Positions 17,600 through 27,380 are shown, counted from the first letter of the stretch. The stretch is 64,000 nt of DNA from Faecalibacterium sp. An122 (GCF_002160895.1 NZ_NFLL01000001.1:310001-374000), one strand, 5' to 3'. Numbers and translations: made by a program. Notes: a model not told the origin generated them from the sequence alone.

Positions 17600-19703
17600 A
17601 CTGCTTTTCCAGCTCCTTTCGGGTCAGCTTGAGGACGCAGGGACGGCCATGGGGGCAGAAAGGCGGCACCTCGCCCGAGAGGATTTTCTCGGCCAGGGCC
17701 ATCAGCTCCTCGGGAGAGGTGCGGTCCCCGGCCTTGATGGCGGCGCGGCAGGACACCGAGTGGAGAACCCATTCGGTCCGCTCGCTCAGCGCGTCGCGGC
17801 TGCCCCGGGCCAGCTTGTCTGCAATTTCCACCAGCATGTCTTCCAGGTCGTCCTGCTCCACGTCGCAGGGGACGGCCCGCAGCAAAACGGTGTTGCCGCC
17901 AAAGTCCCCCACTTCAATGCCCACGTTTTCCAGCAGGGGGATGTTCCCCATCAGGGCCTGCTTCTCCTCTGCCGAGAGGGTGATCACCAGCGGCGCCAGC
18001 AGCAGTTGGCTGGGCACGTCGCCATAGCTGGCCGCCAGCTTCTCATAAATCTGGCGCTCATGGGCTGCGTGCTTGTCAATCAGGCAGAGTTCTTCCCCAC
18101 GCTGGGCGATGATGTAGGTTTGGAAGGCCTCCCCCACATAGGACAGCGGGATGGGGGCATCTGCCCCCGGGAGCACCGTCTGTTCCGGCTGGACGGATGT
18201 TTCCTCCAGCTCTGTCTCGGGGGCTTCCATGGCCTGCTGCTCCGGCTGGGCGGGCTCAGGTTCCGGCAAGGGATTGAACACCGTTTTTGCGGACGCATCC
18301 GCTTTTGCAAACGGGTCGTCGGGGGTCCATTCCTCCGGCTCTTCCAGGCTGATATCCAGCTTGGATTCCTGCTCAGCGGGGCGGAACGTCTGTTTGGGAC
18401 GGGCCGGTTCGGGGCTGCGAAGCTCCATTACTTTGGGGATGGGCTCCTCGATTCCCCACCAGTGCCGCTTGGGCTGGAGGGGCTCGGATTGGATCTCCGG
18501 TTCATCCGGTTCAGGGGCCAGTTTTGCTGCCGATTTGAGCACGCCGGGCTCCGATTGCCCCGGAATGACCGCAGAAAGTCCTGTAAAGCTATCTTGCTTT
18601 ACAGATTTTTCCGTTTTATTATCGTTTGTTTTTTCGATTGCCTTTGCGTTGTCGGAATCGGACGCTTCAAAGGTCTCTTTGGATGAATCAAAGACAAAAC
18701 GGCGTTCCCCGCTGCCCGGAGTGGCCAGCGCCAGCTTGACGGCGTGGTAAACCACATCAAAGACGTCGTTCTCCCGGGCAAAGCGGACTTCGGTCTTGGC
18801 CGGGTGGACGTTGACGTCCACCAGATCCGCCGGCATCTCCAGCATCAGCAAACCGCCCGGGAATTTTCCCTGCATGGTGGTGCCCTTGAAGGCGGTCTCC
18901 ATGCCGGCCATCATGGTACGGTTGCGCACATAGCGCCCGTTGATGTAGAAATATTGCATGCTGCGGCTGGCGCGGCAGCTCTTGGGCGGAGTGATGAGAC
19001 CGTGAATCCGGTACAGGTTGCTCTCGTCGTTTACCTCGATCAGGTCCCGGCTGAACTCCCTGCCCAGCACTGCATAGGCTGCGCCCCGCAGATCCCCGTC
19101 CCCGGGGGTGACGTACTGGGTTTTGCCTTCCCGCACAAATTTGAAGCTGACCTCCGGATGGCTGAGAGCCAGCCGGGTCACCACATCGGACACAAAGGTG
19201 CCCTCGCTGGAGTCCTTTTTAAGGAACTTCATGCGGGCGGGGGTGTTGTAGAAAAGGTCCCGCACCCGGATGGTGGTGCCCACCGCCCGGGCTGCCGGTT
19301 CACAGGGGCCCTCTTCCCCGCCCTCGTTGCGATAGAGGGAGGCGAACTCGCTGTCCTCGGTACGGGTCAGCAGTTCCACCCTGGCCACGCTGGCGATGGA
19401 GGCCAAGGCCTCCCCGCGGAAGCCCAGGGTGTGAATGGAATTCAGGTCCGCCTCCACCGCAATCTTGCTGGTGGCGTGGCGGATGAAGGCCGTGGAAATA
19501 TAGGCCGGCTCGATGCCGCTGCCGTTGTCGCTGACTTCGATCAGCTTGACACCGCCCGACTCAATGGACACTGTAACTTGAGTGGCGCCCGCATCGATGG
19601 AGTTTTCCAGCAGCTCCTTGACAACCGACGCAGGCCGCTCCACCACTTCGCCCGCCGCAATCAACTCGGCGGTATGTTTATCCAGCACATGGATGACTGC
19701 CAT
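17583..19703 (-). CDS. mutL: DNA mismatch repair protein MutL
   Basis: ATP-dependent linker between mismatch recognition and strand removal. 706 residues: a GHKL ATPase N-terminus with ENSIDAGAT, DNGSGI and GFRGEALASI, a long low-complexity Pro/Glu linker (about 340-520), and a C-terminal dimerisation/endonuclease domain. The nuclease metal site is visible as DKHAAHERQIYE together with FCPHGRP near the end, so this is an endonuclease-type MutL, as expected without MutH. AAGGAGG precedes the ATG. Confidence 0.97.
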   Translation of the reverse strand: MAVIHVLDKHTAELIAAGEVVERPASVVKELLENSIDAGATQVTVSIESGGVKLIEVSDNGSGIEPAYISTAFIRHATSKIAVEADLNSIHTLGFRGEALASIASVARVELLTRTEDSEFASLYRNEGGEEGPCEPAARAVGTTIRVRDLFYNTPARMKFLKKDSSEGTFVSDVVTRLALSHPEVSFKFVREGKTQYVTPGDGDLRGAAYAVLGREFSRDLIEVNDESNLYRIHGLITPPKSCRASRSMQYFYINGRYVRNRTMMAGMETAFKGTTMQGKFPGGLLMLEMPADLVDVNVHPAKTEVRFARENDVFDVVYHAVKLALATPGSGERRFVFDSSKETFEASDSDNAKAIEKTNDNKTEKSVKQDSFTGLSAVIPGQSEPGVLKSAAKLAPEPDEPEIQSEPLQPKRHWWGIEEPIPKVMELRSPEPARPKQTFRPAEQESKLDISLEEPEEWTPDDPFAKADASAKTVFNPLPEPEPAQPEQQAMEAPETELEETSVQPEQTVLPGADAPIPLSYVGEAFQTYIIAQRGEELCLIDKHAAHERQIYEKLAASYGDVPSQLLLAPLVITLSAEEKQALMGNIPLLENVGIEVGDFGGNTVLLRAVPCDVEQDDLEDMLVEIADKLARGSRDALSERTEWVLHSVSCRAAIKAGDRTSPEELMALAEKILSGEVPPFCPHGRPCVLKLTRKELEKQFGRIE

Positions 19704-19733
19704 GCAGACACCCTCCTTTCGTTGTTTCTAAAC

Positions 19734-22349
19734 TCAGCCGGAAATGCTGCCCTTGAGGGTCTTTTTCAGCTCATAGAGGAAGTTGAGGGCCTCAATGGGG
19801 GTCAGCGTCTCTAGGTCCAGCGCCTCCAGCTTGTCCACCAGTTCGCTGGGCACCGCAGGAGACTGATACTCTTCCAGCGTGCCGAAATCCATCTGCTCCA
19901 CATTGTTCTTGGGGGCAGCGGCCTCCAGTTTGCGCAGAACTTCATGGGCGCGGCGGGTGACGCTGCCCGGCAGGCCGGCCAGTTTGGCCACCTCGATGCC
20001 GTAGCTGTCATCGGCCGGACCCCGGACGATCCGGCGGAGGAAGGTGATGTCCTCGCCCCGCTTTTTGACCGCAATGTTGTAGTTCTTGATGCCCTCCACG
20101 CTGCCTTCCAGGTCGGTCAGCTCGTGGTAATGGGTGGCAAACAGGGTCTTGCAGCCCAGGCCGGTTTTGGGGTCGGAGATGTGCTCCACCACCGCCCGGG
20201 CAATGCTCATGCCGTCAAAGGTGGAGGTGCCGCGGCCGATCTCATCCAGAATCACCAGGCTGCGCCGGGTGGCATTTTTGAGGATTTCGGCCACCTCGGT
20301 CATCTCCACCATAAAGGTGGACTGACCGGCGGCCAGGTCATCCGAGGCCCCGACACGGGTGTACACCGCATCCACAATGCCCACATGACACTCCTTGGCC
20401 GGGACGAACGAGCCGATCTGGGCCATCAGGGCAATCAGGGCATTCTGGCGCATATAGGTGGATTTGCCCGCCATATTGGGGCCGGTGATGATCAGGCAGC
20501 GGTTTTCGCCGCAGTCCAGCTGAGTATCGTTGGGGACAAAAAGGCTCCCCTTGAGGACCTGCTCCACCACCGGGTGACGTCCCTCCCGGATCACCAGCTG
20601 ATCGCTGTCATCCACGATGGGGCGGCAATAGTTGTTGTCTGCCGCCACGGTAGCCAGCGAGACATAGACGTCCAGCTCAGCCACCGCCCGGGCGGTCCGC
20701 TGAATCCGGTCCAGCTCCCGGCCAATGCCTTCCAGCAGGTCTGCAAACAGCCGGTGTTCCAGGCTGATGAGCCGCTCATGTGCACCCAGAATCTTGTTTT
20801 CCAGCTCTTTCAGCTCGGGGGTAATGTAGCGCTCACCGTTGGTCAGGGTCTGCTTGCGGGTATAGTTGTCGGGAACCATGTTTTTGTAGCTGTTGCTGAC
20901 CTCGATGTAATAGCCAAACACATGGTTGAAACCGATTTTCAGCTTGGGAATCCCGGATTCCTGCCGCAGGCGGGCTTCCAGCTGGGCCAGAATCCCCTTG
21001 GTATTCTCCCGGATGGACCGCAGTTCATCCACTTCGTCGTTGTAGCCCGCAGCAATGACGCCGCCATCCTTGAGGGTGGAGGGGGCTTCCGGGTCGATGG
21101 CCGCATAAATGCGGGCCTTGATGTCCTCCAGGGGGTCCATTTCTCCGGCCAGGGTTTTCAGCTCCTCGCAGCTGCAGTCCCCTGCCAGCTTTTTCAGCTC
21201 GGGCAGACGGTCAAAGGTCTGGGCCATGGAGTAGATTTCCTTGGGAGTGGCGGAGCCATACACCGTCCGGGTCATCAGGCGCTCAATATCGGTGATATAG
21301 CGCAGGGTCTCGGACAGCTCTCCCCGGGCCATGGTCTGTTTCACCAGGCACTCCACCGCGTTGAGGCGGTGGTTGATGATGGCACTGGACACCAGCGGCT
21401 GTTCCAGCCAGCTGCGCAGCAGGCGCTTGCCCATGGCGGTGGAAGTCTGATCCAGAACCCACAGCAGGGTCCCCCGCTTCTCCCGGCCCCGCATGGTCTC
21501 AGTGAGCTCCAGATTGGAGCGGGTCACGTTGGACAGGTGCATGTACTGGGCCTCGGTGTAGCGGATCACCGTCTTGAGGCGGCCGACGCCCTTGATCTGG
21601 GTGTCGTGCAGGTACTGCAGCAGTCCGCCCATGGCGTATTTCACCAGGCCGTTGGCGCCGATCTCGGTGGTGTCGGCCCAGTCCCGGCCAAACTGTTCGG
21701 TCAGGGTGGACTCGATGAGGCCGGGAGCGTACCGCTCATCCTCCATCAGTTCCACCGCACAGTTGAGATACTTTTTGATGTAGTTGGTGATTTCCCGATT
21801 GGCGAGAACGCCCTCATTCATCAGCACCTCACTGGGATGATAGCGGCACAGCTCCGCAATGACCGCCAGCCCCAGCTTGTTGCTGGACAGCTCGGTGACA
21901 TGGGCTGTGCCGGTGGAGACATCCGCAAAGCAGATGCCCGCCTGCTCCCCTTTCAGGTAGAGGCTGGCGATGTAGTTGTTTCGGTCATCCTGCAGCATGC
22001 TGCTCTCGATGACGGTGCCCGGCGTCACCACGCGGACGATATCCCGCTTGACCAGGCCCTTGGCGGTGGCCGGGTCCTCCACCTGTTCACAGATAGCCAC
22101 CTTATAGCCCTTGGCAATCAGCCGGGCCATATAGGTCTCATAGCTGTGGAAGGGCACGCCGCACATGGGGGCACGCTCCTTCTGGCCACACTGCTTGCCG
22201 GTAAGGGTCAGATCCAGCTCCCGGGAAGCCGTGATGGCGTCGTCGTAGAACATCTCATAGAAATCGCCGATGCGATAAAAAAGGATCTCATCCTTATGCT
22301 GTTTTTTGATATCCAGATATTGTTTCATCATGGGCGACAGATCCGCCAT
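19734..22349 (-). CDS. mutS: DNA mismatch repair protein MutS
   Basis: Recognises mismatches and small loops. 871 residues: the mismatch-contact motif GDFYEMF near the N-terminus, the long lever and clamp region, and a C-terminal ABC-type ATPase with the Walker A GPNMAGKSTYMRQ and the segment DEIGRGTSTFDGMSIA. It lies 30 bases upstream of mutL and forms one operon with it. Confidence 0.97.
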   Translation of the reverse strand: MADLSPMMKQYLDIKKQHKDEILFYRIGDFYEMFYDDAITASRELDLTLTGKQCGQKERAPMCGVPFHSYETYMARLIAKGYKVAICEQVEDPATAKGLVKRDIVRVVTPGTVIESSMLQDDRNNYIASLYLKGEQAGICFADVSTGTAHVTELSSNKLGLAVIAELCRYHPSEVLMNEGVLANREITNYIKKYLNCAVELMEDERYAPGLIESTLTEQFGRDWADTTEIGANGLVKYAMGGLLQYLHDTQIKGVGRLKTVIRYTEAQYMHLSNVTRSNLELTETMRGREKRGTLLWVLDQTSTAMGKRLLRSWLEQPLVSSAIINHRLNAVECLVKQTMARGELSETLRYITDIERLMTRTVYGSATPKEIYSMAQTFDRLPELKKLAGDCSCEELKTLAGEMDPLEDIKARIYAAIDPEAPSTLKDGGVIAAGYNDEVDELRSIRENTKGILAQLEARLRQESGIPKLKIGFNHVFGYYIEVSNSYKNMVPDNYTRKQTLTNGERYITPELKELENKILGAHERLISLEHRLFADLLEGIGRELDRIQRTARAVAELDVYVSLATVAADNNYCRPIVDDSDQLVIREGRHPVVEQVLKGSLFVPNDTQLDCGENRCLIITGPNMAGKSTYMRQNALIALMAQIGSFVPAKECHVGIVDAVYTRVGASDDLAAGQSTFMVEMTEVAEILKNATRRSLVILDEIGRGTSTFDGMSIARAVVEHISDPKTGLGCKTLFATHYHELTDLEGSVEGIKNYNIAVKKRGEDITFLRRIVRGPADDSYGIEVAKLAGLPGSVTRRAHEVLRKLEAAAPKNNVEQMDFGTLEEYQSPAVPSELVDKLEALDLETLTPIEALNFLYELKKTLKGSISG

Positions 22350-22423
22350 GGCATTCCCCTTCTTTCCCCGGATGCGTCCCGCATCCCTCCGTCCGGTTTG
22401 TTCCCGGTAACCATTGAGACAAG

Positions 22424-22456
22424 GAAACGCGGCTCTGCAGATGCACAGCCGCGTTG
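22424..22456 (-). terminator. Hairpin between ylbF and mutS
   Basis: ACGCGGCT and AGCCGCGT form a perfect 8-bp stem in the 117-base gap. The T-run is short, so it may attenuate rather than end transcription into mutS. Confidence 0.45.
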
Positions 22457-22466
22457 ATCACCGGAC

Positions 22467-22874
22467 TCAGCCGCAGCCGCCGCAGGTGGAGCAGCTGCCA
22501 GAGCAGGAACTGGTGGGCTCCTGCACGGTCATCGGGTCGCCGCCATTCATCGCGGTGTTGATGATGGCGTCGATATAATTCACAAGGGCCTCGCACTCCC
22601 GCTTGGCGTCGTTGTAGGCCAGCATGCCCTCGTCGTTCATGATCTTGCTGTAGAGGGTGTTCACCTTCTCGTTCAGCTCGGCCACCCGGGCGTCGTTCCG
22701 CTCGGGCTTGCTGATCTCGTTGTTCAGGTCCATCCGGGCCAGGTTGAACTCCCCGATCATGTTCTGGAGCTCCTCATCGCCGTCGTTCATCTTGCGGGCC
22801 TTGTCCAGGGCCAGGTAACGGCTGTCGGTCTGAAGCGCCATGGCGGCGCGCTTGAAAAGATCAATGCAATCCAT
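22467..22874 (-). CDS. YlbF/YmcA-family protein with cysteine-rich tail
   Basis: 135 residues. The helical YlbF (RicF-like) domain covers most of the protein. It ends in a cysteine cluster SSCSGSCSTCGGCG. In B. subtilis the YlbF-YmcA-YaaT complex assists RNase Y and carries iron-sulfur clusters. The cysteine tail here is consistent with cluster binding, but that is inference. It sits between miaB and mutS, its usual clostridial position. AAGGAG lies 9 bases before the ATG. Confidence 0.8.
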   Translation of the reverse strand: MDCIDLFKRAAMALQTDSRYLALDKARKMNDGDEELQNMIGEFNLARMDLNNEISKPERNDARVAELNEKVNTLYSKIMNDEGMLAYNDAKRECEALVNYIDAIINTAMNGGDPMTVQEPTSSCSGSCSTCGGCG

Positions 22875-22928
22875 TGTAAATATTCTCCTTTTATTTTGTC
22901 AGTCTTGTGGTTGTATCTTGTCCCGAAA

Positions 22929-24329
22929 TCACTGGACCCATTCGCCCAGCAGGACGGTGGCCCGGGCCCCGGTCAGGTGCACCATGGCATACTGTCCCAT
23001 CAGGGAATCTTCTGCGGCAAACTCCACCGTCAGGTTGTTGTCCAGGCGGCCCGACAGAGTGCCCTCCAGCCGGCCATACCCTTCCACCAGAACCCGGACG
23101 GTCTGGCCCACCTGGGCCTTGACCAGGCCCATGGCGATCTCATCCTGTACCGCCAGCAGCCGGGCCATCCGGTCGGTCTTTTCCTGCCGGGGGGTGTCGT
23201 CGGGGTAAGTGGCCGCCGGCGTACCCTCCCGCTTGGAATAGATGAAGGTGAACAGCTGCATGTAGCCCACCTTGCGGACTAGATCCAGCGTACCCTGGAA
23301 GTCCTCCTCGGTTTCCCCGGGGAAGCCCACAATGATATCGCTGGAGAAGGTGATGCCGGGCACCCGGGCCCGGGCATACTCGATCAGATCCAGGTAGTGC
23401 TCCACGGTATAGTGGCGGTTCATCTTGGCCAGCAGCCGGTCCGACCCGCACTGCACCGGCAGGTGCAGGTGTTTGCACAGGTGGGGCTGTGCCGCGATGG
23501 TATCAATCAGCTTGCGGCTGGCATCCTTGGGGTGACTGGTCATAAACCGGATGTGATAATCCCCCGGCACGCTGCACAGCAGGTTGAGCAGGTCGGCAAA
23601 GTCGATGGATTCCTCCAGGCCCTTGCCATAGCTGTTGACGTTCTGGCCCAGGAGGGTGATCTCCTTGTAGCCGGCCTCCACCAGACCCCGGAACTCCGCC
23701 AGGATATCCGCCGGGCGGCGGCTCTTTTCCCGGCCGCGGACGTAGGGCACAATGCAGTAGGTGCAGAAGTTGTCGCAGCCATACATGATGGGCAGCCAGG
23801 CCCGGAACTCGCTCTCCCGCCGGATGGGCAGGTTTTCCACGATCACCGGGCGCTGGGCCGGCTCCAGCAGAATCCGCTTGTGCTTTTCCAGTTTGCGGAC
23901 AATGAGCTCGGGCAAGGTGTCGATGCCATCCACGCCGAACACCAGATCCACATAGGGATAGCTCTGGCGGAGTTTCTCCACCACATGTTTCTGGTTGGCC
24001 ATACAGCCGCACAGGCCGATCATCAGTCCGGGCTTTTTCTCTTTCAGGCCCTTGAGGGCGCCCACGTTGCCAAACACCCGCTGTTCTGCGTGCTCCCGCA
24101 CGGCGCAGGTGTTGAACAGAATCAGGTCGGCATCCTCGGGTTTATCGCACAGGCCATAGCCGATATCCACCAGCACGCCCTTGATCCGTTCGCCGTCATT
24201 GACGTTCTGCTGGCAGCCATAGCTGTGGACATAAGCCAGCGGCGGCGTTTCATAAAACCGGCTGATGACGCCGGCCGCCTCCGCGTTGTGTTCATAAGTG
24301 ATGTATTCCAACAATCTACCATCCTTCAT
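22929..24329 (-). CDS. miaB: tRNA-2-methylthio-N6-dimethylallyladenosine synthase
   Basis: Radical SAM methylthiotransferase that acts after MiaA at A37 of tRNA. 466 residues: an UPF0004 domain with its three cysteines (SYGCQQN, NTCAVRE, GLCGCM), a radical SAM core with CDNFCTYCIVPYVRG, and a C-terminal TRAM domain. The ribosome binding site of the ATG at 24329 is weak; an in-frame TTG a few codons later with AAGGATGG upstream is an alternative start. Confidence 0.95.
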   Translation of the reverse strand: MKDGRLLEYITYEHNAEAAGVISRFYETPPLAYVHSYGCQQNVNDGERIKGVLVDIGYGLCDKPEDADLILFNTCAVREHAEQRVFGNVGALKGLKEKKPGLMIGLCGCMANQKHVVEKLRQSYPYVDLVFGVDGIDTLPELIVRKLEKHKRILLEPAQRPVIVENLPIRRESEFRAWLPIMYGCDNFCTYCIVPYVRGREKSRRPADILAEFRGLVEAGYKEITLLGQNVNSYGKGLEESIDFADLLNLLCSVPGDYHIRFMTSHPKDASRKLIDTIAAQPHLCKHLHLPVQCGSDRLLAKMNRHYTVEHYLDLIEYARARVPGITFSSDIIVGFPGETEEDFQGTLDLVRKVGYMQLFTFIYSKREGTPAATYPDDTPRQEKTDRMARLLAVQDEIAMGLVKAQVGQTVRVLVEGYGRLEGTLSGRLDNNLTVEFAAEDSLMGQYAMVHLTGARATVLLGEWVQ

Positions 24330-24556
24330 CCCGGACGGCCAAAGCCGTCGGGTTCCTTGTTTTTTGGGCCTGGGGCCCGTCCTTCATCCTGTCTATTATA
24401 CAGGTTTCTCCCCCGCGAAACAAGGGAAAATTTCACGCCGGACCCAAAGCGCCCTGAAAAAGTTTTCCGGCCGGCCTTTCGTCCGGCCGGGCCGGAAACA
24501 GCAGCGGCCGCATCGCTGCGGCCGGCGCATCCAAAAGCGGCTGGATGCCGTCCCTT
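24330..24556 (-). other. GC-rich intergenic region with hairpins
   Basis: Contains nested inverted repeats, for example CCGGCCGG repeats and the pair GTCCCT/AGGGAC near the fur stop. These are likely terminator hairpins of the fur gene followed by the miaB promoter. No open frame with a plausible start is seen. Confidence 0.4.
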
Positions 24557-24964
24557 TCAGAGGGACGCAGCCGCCTGGAGTTTTTCTCCTTCTTCTTCCC
24601 GGGCACAATCCTCACACAGGCCAATCCAGGTCAGGACGCAGTCGCTCACCCGGCCGGGCTGGCTGTTCAGCAGGCGCTGCATCACCTCACTGTCCAGGTC
24701 CAGGTCGGTCACCTGGCCGCACCGGGTACAATACAGGTGGCTGTGCCACGACAAAGTGTGGTCAAACCGGTCCGGCTGGCCCGGAATCGGCACCCGGCGG
24801 ACCCGGCCTGCCTCCACCAGGCTGTTTAAATTGCGGTAGACGGTGCCAAGGCTCAGCCCCGGGCACTCTTTGAGTGCATTCTGATAGATTTCCTCTGCAG
24901 TGGGGTGGTTGTTCATGGCTTCCACCTGCTGCATGACCAGTTCCCTCTGTTTTGAGTAGCGCAT
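24557..24964 (-). CDS. Fur-family metalloregulator (PerR-like)
   Basis: 135 residues: a winged helix with HPTAEEIYQNALKECPGLSLGTVYRNLNSL split over positions 18-50, then a dimerisation domain with metal ligands in FDHTLSWHSH and the two CxxC pairs CTRC and CEDC, which form the structural zinc site. Fur, PerR and Zur cannot be separated safely by eye; the short C-terminus and cysteine layout favour PerR. It is 14 bases downstream of rarA on the same strand. Confidence 0.85.
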   Translation of the reverse strand: MRYSKQRELVMQQVEAMNNHPTAEEIYQNALKECPGLSLGTVYRNLNSLVEAGRVRRVPIPGQPDRFDHTLSWHSHLYCTRCGQVTDLDLDSEVMQRLLNSQPGRVSDCVLTWIGLCEDCAREEEGEKLQAAASL

Positions 24965-24978
24965 ATTTGTTGCCCCCT

Positions 24979-26241
24979 TTACCCTTCCCCTTTGATCTTG
25001 GCCCAGTAGGCCTTGGCGGCCTGTTCCGAGCGGTTGTCTCCGTAGGTGTAATATTTGGCGTCTTTGATGGCGTCGGGCAGATACTGCTGCTCCACCCAGT
25101 GGTTTTTATAGGCTTGGGCATACTTGTAGTTCTGCCCTTTGACCAGGGCGTCGGCCCCGTCGAAATGCTTGTTCTGCAGCTGGCGGGGCACCGGACCGGT
25201 GCGGCCCGCACGCACGTCCGCCAGTGCTGCGTCGATGGCTGCCTCGCCGCTGTTGGACTTGGGACTGGTGGACACCAGAATGACTGCGTCGGCCAGAGGA
25301 ATCCGTGCCTCCGGCAGGCCCAGCATATTGGCCGCATCCACCGCCGCCTTGACAATGGGAATAATCTGCGGGTAGGCCAGCCCAACATCCTCACAGGCAC
25401 AGACCATCAGGCGGCGGCAGGCCGACGGCAGGTCCCCTGCCTCCAGCAGCCGGGCCAGATAGTGCAGGGCCGCATCGGGGTCGGAGCCCCGCATCGACTT
25501 CTGATAGGCCGAGACGATGTCGTAGTGTTCGTCGCCATCCTTATCGTACCGCATGGCGGTGCGGCGGGTCACCTGCTGGATCATTTCCAGGGTGATGGTT
25601 TTGCCATCCGGCCCGTTTTCCGCGGCGGCCACCGCAAATTCCAGGCTCCCCAGCGCTTTTCGCATATCGCCGCCGGCACTCTCTGCCAGATACTGGGCCG
25701 CCTCGTCGGTGATGGTCACCGGGCTTTCCTCCGACAGGCGGGACACCGCATTGCGCACCCCGCGCTCTATGTCCTGCGCGGTCAGGCTCTTGAACTCAAA
25801 GACGGTGCAGCGGGAGAGCAGTGCATTATAAATGTAGAAATAGGGGTTTTCGGTGGTGGAGGCGATGAGGGTGACCGTCCCGTCCTCCAGACACTCCAGC
25901 AAGCTCTGCTGCTGCTTTTTGTTGAGATACTGAATCTCATCCAGATAGAGCAGAATCCCCCCTGCCCCGGCCAGGGTTCCGATGTCCTTAAACACCGCCT
26001 TGATGTCCCCGGTGCCGCAGGAGGTACCGTTGAGTTTGTGGAGGGTCATGCCGCTGTTTTCGGCGATGATCCGGGCCACGGTGGTCTTGCCGGTACCGGA
26101 GGGACCATAGAAAATCATATTCGGAATATGCCCGCTGTCGATGGTGCGCCGGAACACCCGTCCCGGGGCCAGCAGATGCTGCTGGCCGCAGACATCCCCC
26201 AGAGTCTTGGGCCGCAGGCGCTGGGCCAAAGGTTCCCGCAT
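24979..26241 (-). CDS. rarA: Replication-associated recombination protein RarA/MgsA
   Basis: AAA+ ATPase of the clamp-loader type that acts at stalled replication forks. 420 residues: Walker A GPSGTGKTT, Walker B LLYLDEIQYLN, sensor STTENPYF, and the C-terminal MgsA domain (SMRGSDPDAALHYLARLL). The start at 26241 (MREPLAQRLRP) is chosen because AAAGGTGG lies 6 bases upstream; a frame 10 codons longer lacks such a site. Confidence 0.94.
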   Translation of the reverse strand: MREPLAQRLRPKTLGDVCGQQHLLAPGRVFRRTIDSGHIPNMIFYGPSGTGKTTVARIIAENSGMTLHKLNGTSCGTGDIKAVFKDIGTLAGAGGILLYLDEIQYLNKKQQQSLLECLEDGTVTLIASTTENPYFYIYNALLSRCTVFEFKSLTAQDIERGVRNAVSRLSEESPVTITDEAAQYLAESAGGDMRKALGSLEFAVAAAENGPDGKTITLEMIQQVTRRTAMRYDKDGDEHYDIVSAYQKSMRGSDPDAALHYLARLLEAGDLPSACRRLMVCACEDVGLAYPQIIPIVKAAVDAANMLGLPEARIPLADAVILVSTSPKSNSGEAAIDAALADVRAGRTGPVPRQLQNKHFDGADALVKGQNYKYAQAYKNHWVEQQYLPDAIKDAKYYTYGDNRSEQAAKAYWAKIKGEG

Positions 26242-26291
26242 AACAAACCACCTTTCCATACCGGTTTTCAATAGTGCGAACGATTACGACT

Positions 26292-26320
26292 ATTATACAG
26301 CATTTTACTGGAAAGGACAA
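26292..26320 (-). promoter_or_regulatory. rarA promoter
   Basis: TTGTCC (26,315-26,320) and TATAAT (26,292-26,297) are 17 bases apart on the minus strand. It is divergent from the nth promoter, with about 25 bases between them. Confidence 0.7.
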
Positions 26321-26345
26321 GGGCACCCAGTCACAGTGCGAAATA

Positions 26346-26374
26346 TTTACAAAATCCTCAAAACGTGATATCAT
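26346..26374 (+). promoter_or_regulatory. nth promoter
   Basis: TTTACA (26,346-26,351) and TATCAT (26,369-26,374), spacer 17 bases, about 30 bases upstream of the nth start. Confidence 0.65.
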
Positions 26375-26404
26375 CACAGCAACAGCTTCCAGGAGGTGGC
26401 CCCC

Positions 26405-27091
26405 ATGCCCAAAAAACAGATGTCCGCCGCAGAACTTGCGGCCAAAAAAGAACTGGCCCTGGCCGTCATCGAACGGCTGAAGGCCGAATATCCCGACGCT
26501 GCCTGCAGCCTGGACTACGACCACGCCTGGCAGCTGCTGGTCAGCGTCCGGCTGGCCGCCCAGTGCACCGACGCCCGGGTCAATGTGGTGGTGGAGGATC
26601 TCTTTGCCAAATATCCCAATGTGGCCGCCCTGGCCGCCGCCGAGCCGGAGGAAATCGAAGCCATCGTCAAGCCCTGCGGCCTGGGTCACTCCAAAGCGCG
26701 GGACATCTCGGCCTGCATGCGGGTGCTGCGGGATCAATACAACTGCCAGGTTCCCACCACCTTTGATGAGCTGCTGAAACTGCCCGGCGTTGGCCGCAAG
26801 AGCGCCAACCTCATCATGGGCGACGTCTTTGGCAAGCCCGCCATTGTCACCGACACCCACTGCATCCGCCTGTCCAACCGGATCGGCCTGGTGGACAACG
26901 TCAAGGAACCCCAAAAGGTGGAAATGCTTCTGTGGCAGATCATCCCTCCCGAGGAGGGCAGCGATCTGTGTCACCGGTTTGTCTACCACGGCCGGGCCGT
27001 CTGCGACGCCCGCAAGCCTCTGTGCGAAAAATGCTGTCTGGCAGACATTTGCCGCACCGCCCAGGCCAACCAGGCGGAGGCCCAGTCATAA
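26405..27091 (+). CDS. nth: Endonuclease III
   Basis: Base-excision repair glycosylase/AP lyase for oxidised pyrimidines. 228 residues: the helix-hairpin-helix LPGVGRKSANL with the catalytic Lys, the catalytic Asp in VTDTHC, and the [4Fe-4S] ligands C-x6-C-x2-C-x5-C near the end (CDARKPLCEKCCLADIC). The ATG at 26405 has AGGAGGTGG 5 bases upstream; a GTG 9 bases earlier overlaps that site and is rejected. Confidence 0.96.
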   Translation: MPKKQMSAAELAAKKELALAVIERLKAEYPDAACSLDYDHAWQLLVSVRLAAQCTDARVNVVVEDLFAKYPNVAALAAAEPEEIEAIVKPCGLGHSKARDISACMRVLRDQYNCQVPTTFDELLKLPGVGRKSANLIMGDVFGKPAIVTDTHCIRLSNRIGLVDNVKEPQKVEMLLWQIIPPEEGSDLCHRFVYHGRAVCDARKPLCEKCCLADICRTAQANQAEAQS

Positions 27092-27114
27092 CAGCCATTC
27101 AGGAGGATTGAACC

Positions 27115-27366
27115 ATGATTATTTCTCTGTTTTCGATGATTTTCAGCCTGCTTGTGGGCGCTCTGGCCGGTTATGTGGCCGGACGTCTGATGGGCAGCTA
27201 CACTTCCGCCCTGCGCAACGTTGTTCTGGGTATGCTGGGCGGCGTTGTAGGCAGCTTCCTGCTGGGGCTCATCGGCCTGCGGGCTGTGGGCTTCGTGGGC
27301 GACTTCGTTGTCTCGGTGGTGGGCGCCTGCGTCTGCATCTGGATTGCCCGCAAGCTTTCCCGCTGA
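27115..27366 (+). CDS. GlsB/YeaQ/YmgE-family small membrane protein
   Basis: 83 residues, three hydrophobic segments rich in Gly (GALAGYVAGRLMG, GMLGGVVGSFLLG). This is the transglycosylase-associated/YmgE family, linked to stress responses in other bacteria with no known biochemical activity. It follows nth with a good AGGAGG site and precedes a terminator, so nth and this gene form a short operon. Confidence 0.8.
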   Translation: MIISLFSMIFSLLVGALAGYVAGRLMGSYTSALRNVVLGMLGGVVGSFLLGLIGLRAVGFVGDFVVSVVGACVCIWIARKLSR

Positions 27367-27380
27367 ATCGAATCTTTCCC

